Assembly (NCBI GenBank): GCA_029933995.1
Contig: JAOZNB010000050.1
Coordinates: 1 to 8,900 of the forward strand
Reading direction: 5' to 3'
Length of the DNA stretch: 8,900 bases
Source of the DNA: Candidatus Moraniibacteriota bacterium
GTDB taxonomy: Bacteria > Patescibacteriota > Minisyncoccia > Moranbacterales > GCA-2747515
The position numbers were made by a program, and so were the translations under genes. The notes beneath the pieces are model-generated. The model did no database searches and had not been told where the DNA came from. It was given only the letters and a program-made list of their open reading frames with translations. Shown in pieces: positions 1 to 6,358 of this stretch (within the stretch, counting starts at the first letter, position 1; each line of letters begins with the position of its first letter).

Positions 1-30
1 TAACTTTGCGAATAAACATAAAATTCATTC

Positions 31-168
31 GTCTTTGCGAACAAGGAGTGACATATTGTGTGTTCAGTGAAGCAATCTCGGATAGTAATCAATAATCTAA
101 TAATATTATAGTCTTGTGATATTTTGATAGGGATTGCTTTCTCCTTCGTCAAGGCTACGGCAGGACAC
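31..168. repeat. Degenerate interspersed palindromic repeat remnant
   Basis: The gene-free stretch 1-319 contains two half-elements facing each other. The left one (31-80) reads like gtctttgcgaacaaggag followed by gtgaagcaatctcgg. The right one (129-168) has ggattgctttctccttcgtc and then ctacggcaggac. The cores aagcaatc (70-77) and gattgctt (132-139) are exact reverse complements. This resembles the interspersed element with arms of the form GTCATTGCGAG...GAAGCAATC that I recall from many bacterial genomes. It carries many mismatches, so it would be an old copy. The rest of 1-269 shows no convincing coding sequence. The assignment rests on remembered consensus, so confidence is limited. Confidence 0.4.
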
Positions 169-269
169 AGTCGTCGTACTCCTTATTAATGTCTTTGTGG
201 TGTTATGTTGTGTATTAAGTGATATAATCTTGTAAATAATAAGATAAATTTGAAGCATTGCATTTAAGC

Positions 270-316
270 AAAAAAAATAGTTCAAACATATTTCATATGT
301 TTGAACTATTTTTTTT
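270..316 (-). terminator. Long perfect hairpin terminator after tRNA-Gln
   Basis: An A-tract and atagttcaaacata (to 290) pair with tatgtttgaactat plus a T-tract (296-316), leaving a five-base loop tttca at 291-295. The stem is about 21 uninterrupted pairs. It starts four bases beyond the 3' end of the minus-strand tRNA and ends in a U-tract on that strand. Because it also ends in a T-tract on the plus strand, it could stop transcription in both directions. Confidence 0.85.
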
Positions 317-319
317 GTG

Positions 320-391
320 TTGCCCGGGTAGGGATCGAACCTACGCATAACGGGATCAAAACCCGTTGCCTTACCGCTTGGCTACCGGGCA
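320..391 (-). tRNA. tRNA-Gln (anticodon UUG)
   Basis: The reverse strand folds into a complete cloverleaf. The acceptor stem TGCCCGG pairs with CCGGGCA. The D arm is GCC/GGC with a GG-containing loop. The anticodon stem ACGGG/CCCGT holds the loop TTTTGAT, giving anticodon TTG (Gln, CAA codons). The T arm is GTAGG/CCTAC with a TTCGATC loop. The discriminator base is A at 320. CCA is not encoded (the next bases read CAC), so it must be added after transcription. The gene is single, flanked by its own candidate promoter and a strong terminator, and lies downstream of dnaX on the same strand. Confidence 0.95.
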
Positions 392-428
392 ATGTGTTGA
401 ATTGCTTTTTGTAGCACGTATTACCTAT

Positions 429-455
429 AGTATACTAATTTTAATTTTTTTTCAA
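429..455 (-). promoter_or_regulatory. Candidate promoter for tRNA-Gln
   Basis: On the minus strand TTGAAA (455-450) is followed after 15 bases by TATACT (434-429). Transcription would begin about 30 bases before the mature tRNA 5' end, a normal leader length. The spacer is short and the region very AT-rich, so this is the best candidate rather than a firm call. I see no clear dnaX terminator in 392-538, so readthrough from dnaX is also possible. Confidence 0.4.
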
Positions 456-538
456 GTATCAAGTGCGTGTGGTGGATAATTACATTTTGCCAGTTATAAA
501 TTTAGTAAAGGTTGGAGTACTTGCTATTTTTTAGTGGT

Positions 539-2110
539 CTATTCAGTTACAGTATCACCCATTAATTGGGAGGCATATGATAATAATTCAGAAGAATTGG
601 ATTCTTCTTTCTTTTTTTCTACAAGTACATTAATTTTCATTGAGTCATTAAATAATTCTTTTGTTATTTGTTCAATCATTGTGCAATTTTCTACTTGAGT
701 AAGTCTATCTTTGTAGAAGGGGAGAGTTGTTACAATTGTTATCATTCTGCCTTCAATAGATTGTAATTCACATTGTTCTAGCAGTTTGGCAATTGATTTG
801 TTTTCATTATCAATTCTTGCTACACAATCCTTCCACATTTGAACTGAGTCTTGTGTTATATTTTTTGAGGGTGTGGGTTTTTTGATGTCGTCTTTTTTGA
901 TGGATTTTTGAGTAGATTTGTTTTTGGATGGTATTTTAGTATCAATATTTGCAGTAGTTGGTTTTGAGTGTGCTTTAGCAATCTGTTGATTATCAGTACT
1001 TTGTGATTGCGTTGGTTTTGATGAGGGTTGGCAAATATTTACTGCAGCAACTTCAATGGGTAATTGAGTGATCGTTGTTGTTTTGGTTTTTTGTAATGCT
1101 GTGACACATTCTTCTATCATGTTGATAATATTTTGTGAATTTGTTTTTGTAGCAATGTCCTGAAATGTATCAATTTCTGATTTAGGTATAGAAACAAGTG
1201 CTTGTATATCTTTATCTGTGGTGCTAATAGTTAAAAATAATAAAATTCGTAATTTTTCAATAATTGATCGAATAAATGTTTCCATGTTGTGACCACTATG
1301 CATAACATTGTTTATGACGCTCAAAGCCTTGCTAATATCAGAATCAGCAAATGATTTAATTATTGCTAAAACATCATCAGAAGATGTGGTACCTAATATA
1401 CGAGAAACTTCATTTTCTGTAATATTTTTATCTTCAAGTGCAAATACTTGTGCTAGTAAACTTTCACCATCTCGCATACCACCATTGGCAGCGATAGCAA
1501 TCATTTCTAAGGCACCTTCTGATATTTTTACATTTTCTGATTTTGCAATAATTGTTAATTTTTTGATAATATTATCTACGCTAAATCGTGCAAAATCAAA
1601 ACGTTGACAGCGAGATAGGATTGTTTCAGGAACTTTGTGAATTTCAGTTGTTGCAAGTATGAATATTACATGTTCGGGTGGCTCTTCTAGAGTTTTGAGT
1701 AACGCATTAAATGCATTTGTAGAGAGCATGTGTACTTCATCTATGATATATACTTTATACACTGTTTCTGTGGGAGTGACGCCTACAGTCTCTCTGAGCG
1801 CACGTATATCGTCTACGCCAGTATTGGATGCTGCATCAATTTCAATAACGTCCATTGAAGTTCCATTTTGTAAACGTTCTGCAATATCTTTTGAAACAGG
1901 TTCAAAGTTATTTCTGTCTTGTGTATTTACTGCAATAGCTAGTAGTCGAGCAACAGTTGTTTTGCCAGTTCCTCGTGGACCAGTAAAAATGTATGCATGT
2001 CCTATGCGATTTGTTTTAATTGCATTTTGCAATGTTTGGGTAATGTGATCTTGCCCAATTACATCAGAAAATTTTTGTGGTCTATATGTTCTATATAAAG
2101 TTTTTGACAT
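539..2110 (-). CDS. dnaX: DNA polymerase III subunit gamma/tau
   Basis: Clamp-loader ATPase of the replicative polymerase, which opens the sliding clamp and, as tau, links it to the polymerase core. The 523-residue protein begins with the family signature LYRTYRPQKFSDVIGQ. It has Walker A GPRGTGKTT at 44-52, Walker B IIDEVH at 122-127, the NALLKTLEEPPEHV block near 135-148, sensor-1 ATTE at 153-156 and the SRC motif at 166-168. Domain III follows to about residue 365, then a Ser/Thr/Lys/Gln-rich linker (about 370-440) and a small C-terminal domain. Oddity: the zinc module that normally follows Walker A has no cysteine at all (residues 62-86), although its length is kept. The start has no obvious Shine-Dalgarno but lies 34 bases after an extended -10 element. 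It is a housekeeping gene, and the call is secure. Confidence 0.97.
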   Translation of the reverse strand: MSKTLYRTYRPQKFSDVIGQDHITQTLQNAIKTNRIGHAYIFTGPRGTGKTTVARLLAIAVNTQDRNNFEPVSKDIAERLQNGTSMDVIEIDAASNTGVDDIRALRETVGVTPTETVYKVYIIDEVHMLSTNAFNALLKTLEEPPEHVIFILATTEIHKVPETILSRCQRFDFARFSVDNIIKKLTIIAKSENVKISEGALEMIAIAANGGMRDGESLLAQVFALEDKNITENEVSRILGTTSSDDVLAIIKSFADSDISKALSVINNVMHSGHNMETFIRSIIEKLRILLFLTISTTDKDIQALVSIPKSEIDTFQDIATKTNSQNIINMIEECVTALQKTKTTTITQLPIEVAAVNICQPSSKPTQSQSTDNQQIAKAHSKPTTANIDTKIPSKNKSTQKSIKKDDIKKPTPSKNITQDSVQMWKDCVARIDNENKSIAKLLEQCELQSIEGRMITIVTTLPFYKDRLTQVENCTMIEQITKELFNDSMKINVLVEKKKEESNSSELLSYASQLMGDTVTE

Positions 2111-2143
2111 AAGTAGTATTTTTATGGTAAATATAATAAATAT

Positions 2144-2152
2144 ATTATAACA
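2144..2152 (-). promoter_or_regulatory. Extended -10 promoter for dnaX
   Basis: Reading the minus strand, TG-T-TATAAT (2152-2144) is a perfect extended -10 element 34 bases before the dnaX ATG. No good -35 hexamer is visible at the usual distance, which is acceptable for extended -10 promoters. The region is AT-rich, so chance occurrence cannot be excluded. Confidence 0.55.
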
Positions 2153-2183
2153 TATATTTTTAGATACTATAGTTCTTTTTTAC

Positions 2184-2190
2184 AAGGAGA
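2184..2190 (+). promoter_or_regulatory. Strong Shine-Dalgarno for the 2197 gene
   Basis: The sequence aaggaga ends six bases before the ATG at 2197. It fixes that start and stands out because nearly every other gene here lacks a recognisable ribosome binding site. A weak -10 candidate, TATAGT, lies at 2168-2173. Confidence 0.8.
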
Positions 2191-2196
2191 TGATAA

Positions 2197-2799
2197 ATGT
2201 ATGAAAATAAATTTACACAAGTTAACATGGTGTCAGAGGGTGGTATGAGTCGTATTGCATATTTAGGAACAAATACAATTCGATATATATTGAATTTGTA
2301 TTGCATGCAATTCATGTCGCTTTGTGCTGAGTTTCAGACAAAAACTAATTTCACAATTTCAGATACGGCTTTCTTTTTACAATCTCAGACTATTTTGCGC
2401 AGTAAGATTACGCAATTACGTAAAATGCTGCTTTATGAAGAGTGTAAACCACCTCTAGCACGTTGCAGGGATTATGATTGGCTTATTGAAAAGGAAATGG
2501 TTATGTGTTTTGTACCAGATAATGATAAATTATTTGTGAAAGCATGTGTATGTGATACTAATGTAATTTTATGTGATGGTGGTCGTGCTGTATCTGTTAA
2601 ATATAGTGAACGTGTCAATCGTCAATATTTTATGAGCGGTCTTGGGGGTATTTATGGGGTTGCAGATCCATATATTCTAAAAAAATGGGAGTATAAATAT
2701 TTGATAAATAATTTAGAATTTGCACACCTCTGGATTGAGCAGTGCATTCAAGGAAAATATTCCTTACAAGATGCCATTTTATTTTTACAGGCATTATAG
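2197..2799 (+). CDS. Cys-rich hypothetical protein, family not recognised
   Basis: I do not recognise this 200-residue protein. It appears soluble, with no signal peptide or convincing membrane helix. It is rich in aromatic residues and methionine, and has nine cysteines, including C36, C43, an ACVC pair near 117-119 and one near 126. They are not arranged as a known zinc-finger or Fe-S motif. The N-terminal half looks helical (30-80). A central stretch (about 100-135) looks like beta strands, and the C-terminal part is helical with Trp residues. The gene is a stand-alone unit, divergent from dnaX across 86 bases, with a strong Shine-Dalgarno and a terminator just after its stop. The intact frame, start signal and terminator argue for a real expressed gene. 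No function can be assigned. Confidence 0.85.
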   Translation: MYENKFTQVNMVSEGGMSRIAYLGTNTIRYILNLYCMQFMSLCAEFQTKTNFTISDTAFFLQSQTILRSKITQLRKMLLYEECKPPLARCRDYDWLIEKEMVMCFVPDNDKLFVKACVCDTNVILCDGGRAVSVKYSERVNRQYFMSGLGGIYGVADPYILKKWEYKYLINNLEFAHLWIEQCIQGKYSLQDAILFLQAL

Positions 2800-2803
2800 A
2801 CTT

Positions 2804-2838
2804 AAAACCCACTGAATAAAAATATTTAGTGGGTTTTT
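2804..2838. terminator. Bidirectional terminator between convergent genes
   Basis: aaaacccact (2804-2813) pairs with agtgggtttt (2828-2837). The stem extends inward through weaker pairs (2814-2817 with 2824-2827) to a small A-rich loop. A T-run follows on the plus strand, and a T-run also follows on the minus strand. It lies between the stop at 2799 and the end of the convergent GtrA-like gene at 2865, serving both. Confidence 0.88.
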
Positions 2839-2864
2839 AATATGAATACATTTATAGTATTGGA

Positions 2865-3494
2865 TTATTTTTTAAATACAAATAATTTGTATCCTACAAA
2901 GTTCCAGATAAGAGATAACATTGTTGCTGAGGCTGCAGCAATATTAGCTAATTGAGCAGAATTAACAAGTGTAGTGTCTCTGAATATATAAATAATTAGT
3001 GATGCAAGTCCTACATTTATGACAAGACCGCTTAAGCTAATCATAATAAATCTAGTAACTTCTTGTTTATTAGATTTATCTTTTGCACCAAAAGTCCAAT
3101 ATTTATTCCAAAAATAAGCACTGATTGTTGCAATGGTAAATGAAATACCTTTAAAAATAGAAAAACCAACCCCACTTGTTATAAGTGTTATTGCCATTAG
3201 GAGATTTAAAATACCCCAATCAAGAAATGTATTGAACGCACCTACAGCAGCAAATTTTGCAAATTGAAATATTATTGGTATTTTTTTACCAATAAACCAA
3301 GCAAGTCCAAGTGCAATATTTGCAAATATTACAAAAAATATTACAAGAGCAAACACATTAAATACATTTATTGTAATAATGGGTATGCCCAAATTTATAA
3401 TAATAGGTACTGAAAATAGCGCAAAAGATGCACCTATAAATGATACTAAATAAAAATCCGTGCGATTAATTTCTAATCGGTTATTGTTTTTCAT
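2865..3494 (-). CDS. GtrA-like polytopic membrane protein
   Basis: Small integral membrane protein of the GtrA/DPMS-related family, whose members are thought to help translocate or attach lipid-linked sugars (role known for a few members only). The conserved four-helix core spans about residues 75-209. It shows FAKFAAVGAFNTFLDW (78-93), FKGISFTIATISAYFWNKYWTF (114-135), a third helix near 146-171 and the closing AAASATMLSLIWNFVGYKLFVFKK region. Residues 14-68 add two extra hydrophobic helices ahead of the core, making about six in all. That is longer than the usual 120-150 residues. The start lies 15 bases after the stop of the upstream gene on the same strand, with no Shine-Dalgarno, so the two are probably one transcript. 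Glycan substrate unknown. Confidence 0.87.
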   Translation of the reverse strand: MKNNNRLEINRTDFYLVSFIGASFALFSVPIIINLGIPIITINVFNVFALVIFFVIFANIALGLAWFIGKKIPIIFQFAKFAAVGAFNTFLDWGILNLLMAITLITSGVGFSIFKGISFTIATISAYFWNKYWTFGAKDKSNKQEVTRFIMISLSGLVINVGLASLIIYIFRDTTLVNSAQLANIAAASATMLSLIWNFVGYKLFVFKK

Positions 3495-3509
3495 GTATTA
3501 AGTTTATTT

Positions 3510-4505
3510 TTAGTCAGTTTTTTGCATTTCTGCACGAATTTCTTTTTCAATCTCATCAATGTCAGGTACCCATTCATCAATAATATCTGCAGCAGTATTA
3601 GATTCATCCGTGTTCACATTATCATCTTTTGTATCAATGGTAGCATCTTCAATTATTATATCATCAGTACCTTCTGAATCAAGAGTAGTATCTTCAATTA
3701 CTACATCTTCAGCATCTTTTGTATCAGTGTCATCCTCAATTGTTATTTCTCCTTTAATATCCTCAGCGTCATCTTCAATAGTAATTTCTGTAGCTGTATT
3801 AGTTGTATCAGCTGTGTCATTATTTTCATCAATGATGTCAGAAGTTATATTGTCAATCGTTGGTGTTGTACTTCCGGTTAATATCGCATTTGCAGTTTTT
3901 GGTTCAGTAGATTCTGCCGCAGGTTGTTGAAAAGCATTCACAACAGGTGCTGCAGTAGGATTTGGTGTATGTTGTAATAATGCTTCAATAGATGCCCATT
4001 GTGCATTTTCATCTTGTGATGTAATAATAGCTACTTCGTCACCAGGTTGTACATCAAAATATGTAATCGAAGCAAGTAATACCTTATAAGGCTTTCCATC
4101 AACTGCTACAAAATAATTACCACTAGTATCCTGTCCTACAACACCAATTTTATTTTGTCTAGGTGTTGGTCCAACTTGTTTATAAATGAAAGATCCGTTA
4201 TCAACAATCGTTAATTTAAGTAAATCTCCTTCGACAAGTTTTGATTTTGATGCGTAGTTTGCTGGAATGGGATATTGTTTTCCGTCAGTTCCAATCATTA
4301 TTTGTCCGTCAAAAGTACCCTGGACAACATTTCCGTCATCTTCGTCAACTTTTTTTCTACGTCCAACCTTCTTTTTTCCTTCAAGCTGAAGGAGCATAGC
4401 TTTTGCGCTTTGCATTGTTTGTTCTGCTGTTGTGATCATATCACGCAGAGATTGTATTTTCATGTCCTTATCTTCGTCAGAAAGGACTTTAGTTTCATCA
4501 GTCAT
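3510..4505 (-). CDS. Conserved CPR protein: coiled coil, beta domain, acidic tail
   Basis: 331 residues of unknown function. Residues 10-43 look like a coiled coil, followed by a basic patch KKKVGRRKK (44-52). Residues 58-178 form a conserved globular part, probably mostly beta. It contains GTFDGQIMIGTDGKQYPIP (63-81), NYASKSKLVEGDLLKL (83-98), FIYKQVGP (106-113) and a second related half with YKVLLASITYFDVQPGDEV (140-158). I recall close relatives of this block in many CPR genomes, annotated as hypothetical. From about 182 the protein is low complexity, and from about 223 strongly acidic, with imperfect IEDD-type repeats at 240-295. There is no signal peptide or membrane helix. It has a well-formed promoter and leads the transcript that includes the GtrA-like gene. 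Single-stranded nucleic acid or ribosome binding is conceivable from the layout but is only a guess. Confidence 0.85.
   Translation of the reverse strand: MTDETKVLSDEDKDMKIQSLRDMITTAEQTMQSAKAMLLQLEGKKKVGRRKKVDEDDGNVVQGTFDGQIMIGTDGKQYPIPANYASKSKLVEGDLLKLTIVDNGSFIYKQVGPTPRQNKIGVVGQDTSGNYFVAVDGKPYKVLLASITYFDVQPGDEVAIITSQDENAQWASIEALLQHTPNPTAAPVVNAFQQPAAESTEPKTANAILTGSTTPTIDNITSDIIDENNDTADTTNTATEITIEDDAEDIKGEITIEDDTDTKDAEDVVIEDTTLDSEGTDDIIIEDATIDTKDDNVNTDESNTAADIIDEWVPDIDEIEKEIRAEMQKTD
3621..3788 (-). repeat. Imperfect acidic repeats in the coding sequence
   Basis: Four units with a 13-15-residue period (protein residues 240-295 of the preceding gene) share a core of two or three beta-branched residues followed by Ile-Glu-Asp: EITIEDDAEDIKG, EITIEDDTDTKD, DVVIEDTTLDSEG and DIIIEDATIDTKDD. 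On the plus strand they appear as recurring tcttcaat motifs. They are clearly diverged duplications rather than a fresh tandem repeat. Confidence 0.7.
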
Positions 4506-4537
4506 AATCTTTATTTTATTTTTATTTTATATTATTT

Positions 4538-4566
4538 ATTATACAATATAAAATACAATTTTACAA
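4538..4566 (-). promoter_or_regulatory. Sigma70-type promoter for the 4505-2865 operon
   Basis: On the minus strand TTGTAA (4566-4561), a 17-base spacer and a perfect TATAAT (4543-4538) are present. Transcription would begin near 4531, about 25 bases before the ATG at 4505. The leader is A/T-only in character and lacks a Shine-Dalgarno. Confidence 0.75.
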
Positions 4567-4691
4567 ATTGTTCTTAATTAAGTAATACGGATTAAAAATT
4601 ATTTTATTTCATAGTCTGTTCTTTTTACACCATATATTGTATAGTGTCAAGGACAAGCGGTTATATTTTACGCTCAGTCTTCATTTATGGA

Positions 4692-4718
4692 ATGACAAAG
4701 CTTGTTATTTTTTATGAT
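4692..4718 (+). promoter_or_regulatory. Weak candidate promoter for miaB
   Basis: In the 259-base divergent gap, ATGACA (4692-4697) and TATGAT (4713-4718) each match the consensus at five of six positions, but the spacer is only 15 bases. TTGTTA (4702-4707) with TTAAAT (4725-4730) at 17 bases is an alternative. A further -10-like TATAGT lies at 4640-4645. The rest of the gap shows no ORF or structured RNA that I can support. Confidence 0.3.
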
Positions 4719-4764
4719 TAAGGTTTAAATTAGAATATAAAATTTAGATAAAATTAAGTATATT

Positions 4765-5991
4765 ATGAAGAATTTTTTTATAAAGACATTTGGTTGTCAA
4801 CAAAATGTTGCTGATTCTGAACGGCTTGCTGGATATTATAAGTCTCGTGGTTATAATTATGTTGATTTAGAGAGTGAGGCTGATTTAGTTGTGATAAATA
4901 CTTGTATGATTCGTGATATGGCTGAAGAGCGTGTTTATGGATATATACGAAATCTGAAAAAGAAAAATGAAAAAGAAGAAAGAGAACAAAAAATTATTTT
5001 GACAGGTTGTATCGTGGGTGCAGTAGCACGTGAGCCAAGTGGTAAAATGAAGAAAAAACTTGCAAAACGTATTCCAGATGTAGAATTAATGCCAATTGAA
5101 GATGTAGGATTTGAATATGAACCCGAACGTGCAAATAAAAATCATGCGTGGGTTGTTATTTCGAATGGGTGTAATAATTATTGTGCTTTTTGTATTGTAC
5201 CATTTGCGAGAGGAAAAGAAGTTTCACGTCCCTATGTTGATATCATATCGGAAGTTGAACAACTTGCAAAAGATGGATTTACATCGGTTACGTTATTGGG
5301 TCAGAATGTAAATTCTTATGGGTCAGATCTTGTACTTGAAAAGAAAGAAAATGAGCAGGGTGTATATAATTTGTCAGATGAAAGAAAGGTTGAACCAGTG
5401 ATGGTGAATCATCTTGGTCGAACACGTATCCCAACACTATTTCCATATTTATTAGATGATGTAGCACAGGTTGATGGAATTGAAACTGTTACATTTACAA
5501 GTTCTAATCCGTGGGATTTTTCAGATGAATTAATTGATGTTATTGCACGTAATGAAAATATTGATAGGTTGTTACATTTACCAGTTCAATCAGGCAGTGA
5601 TAAAATTATCAAAAAAATGAATAGATGGTATACATCAGGTGATTTTGTTGCACTTACAGAGCGTATAAAGGAAAAAGTAAAGGGTGTAGATTTTATTACA
5701 GATATTATTGTGGGATTTCCTGGTGAAACAGAGGAGGATTTTCAAGAAAGTGTAAAATTATCAAAAAAAGTAGGATTTGTACGAGCATTTATTGGATGTT
5801 ATTCAGAGCGTCCAGGAACACTCGCATCAAAAGAAATGCCAGATACAATTGATTGGAGTGAAAAAAAGCGACGATGGCATTTACTTAATGATTTAATTAA
5901 TAAGCCAAATGTGGGTGTGAGCTATTCTAAGGATTGGATAAGAACAAAGGAAAAACATAGTACTAAAGATTTTTCTAAAGCAAAAAAATGA
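4765..5991 (+). CDS. miaB: tRNA-2-methylthio-N6-dimethylallyladenosine synthase, TRAM-less
   Basis: Radical SAM methylthiotransferase that adds a methylthio group to i6A37 of tRNAs reading UNN codons. The N-terminal UPF0004 domain has the three cluster cysteines C11 (FGCQQN), C47 (NTCMIR) and C82 (TGC). The radical SAM motif is C136, C140, C143 (GCNNYCAFC). Further family blocks are LLGQNVNSYG (177-186), LHLPVQSGSD and DIIVGFPGETEEDF. An extra segment of about 37 residues sits at 187-223. Oddity: only about 28 lysine-rich residues follow the last family helix, so the C-terminal TRAM tRNA-binding domain is missing (408 residues including the insert, against 474 in E. coli). The stop is the only TGA among the intact genes, followed in frame by a TAA three codons later. 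It overlaps the next gene as ATGA. A related methylthiotransferase (MtaB-like) is less likely given the motifs. Confidence 0.9.
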   Translation: MKNFFIKTFGCQQNVADSERLAGYYKSRGYNYVDLESEADLVVINTCMIRDMAEERVYGYIRNLKKKNEKEEREQKIILTGCIVGAVAREPSGKMKKKLAKRIPDVELMPIEDVGFEYEPERANKNHAWVVISNGCNNYCAFCIVPFARGKEVSRPYVDIISEVEQLAKDGFTSVTLLGQNVNSYGSDLVLEKKENEQGVYNLSDERKVEPVMVNHLGRTRIPTLFPYLLDDVAQVDGIETVTFTSSNPWDFSDELIDVIARNENIDRLLHLPVQSGSDKIIKKMNRWYTSGDFVALTERIKEKVKGVDFITDIIVGFPGETEEDFQESVKLSKKVGFVRAFIGCYSERPGTLASKEMPDTIDWSEKKRRWHLLNDLINKPNVGVSYSKDWIRTKEKHSTKDFSKAKK

Positions 5992-6311
5992 AAATATTAA
6001 AATTTAGAAGAAAACTTAGTAAATTGATATTATCTGATGAAAAAAGTACGACATGGAGACTTTTTGATGATAAAGATTTATCTGTAGGTGATGAAGTTTC
6101 TTTTGTTGTATGGGAAGATGGTAGGGAATTTGCACGTGTAAAAATTATTAACGTAAAAGAAACATCATTTGATGTATTAACGGATGATGATTGGACTGGA
6201 CATGAAAAATTTGTTTCAGATAATGTAATGTATAAAACATTTGAAAAATATTATAATCGTTCAGTTAATAAAAATAGTCCTGTAAAGATTATAAAATTTG
6301 AGATTTTATAA
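5988..6311 (+). CDS. ASCH (PUA-like) domain protein
   Basis: 107-residue single-domain protein of the ASCH superfamily, a PUA-like beta barrel linked to RNA binding or modified-nucleoside chemistry. Family hallmarks are LKFRRKLSKLILSDEKSTTW (residues 4-23), WRLFDDKDLSVGDEV (23-37), EFARVKI, WTGHEKF and a closing VKIIKFEIL. Similar stand-alone proteins with WRLFDDK are common in CPR genomes as I recall. The ATG overlaps the miaB stop by four bases and has no Shine-Dalgarno of its own beyond the A-rich end of miaB, so it should be translated by reinitiation in step with MiaB. That arrangement suggests a shared RNA-related task. An YqfB-like amidohydrolase activity is possible but not shown. Confidence 0.85.
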   Translation: MKILKFRRKLSKLILSDEKSTTWRLFDDKDLSVGDEVSFVVWEDGREFARVKIINVKETSFDVLTDDDWTGHEKFVSDNVMYKTFEKYYNRSVNKNSPVKIIKFEIL

Positions 6312-6319
6312 ATTGATTG

Positions 6320-6328
6320 TGGTATACT
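6320..6328 (+). promoter_or_regulatory. Extended -10 promoter before the exonuclease gene
   Basis: TG-G-TATACT (6320-6328) lies just after the ASCH stop. Transcription would start near 6335, leaving a leader of about 24 bases to the ATG at 6359. A second -10-like TATAAT is at 6334-6339. This supports the ATG at 6359 over the upstream TTG at 6317, which would lie inside the promoter. Confidence 0.5.
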
Positions 6329-6358
6329 CAGAATATAATTATTTTTAAATATTTACAG

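Noticed and set aside
106..348. Minus-strand 80-codon ORF
   Set aside because: It runs through the terminator hairpin and into the tRNA-Gln gene and the repeat remnant; the translation has no family features. Treated as chance.
886..912. Programmed frameshift in dnaX at Lys-codon A-runs
   Set aside because: Two runs of six A occur in the linker, but they are in phase AAA AAA and not the A AAA AAG heptamer; no stimulatory hairpin is evident.
1308..2048. Two plus-strand ORFs opposite dnaX
   Set aside because: Both are antisense shadows of a fully conserved dnaX frame, with no start signals.
3559..3930. Plus-strand Ser/Val-rich ORF opposite the acidic tail
   Set aside because: Its repetitive composition is just the complement of the acidic repeat codons on the minus strand.
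6317..6358. Upstream TTG start for the exonuclease gene
   Set aside because: The extra 14 residues are hydrophobic, unlike the family N-terminus, and overlap an extended -10 element; no Shine-Dalgarno supports the TTG.
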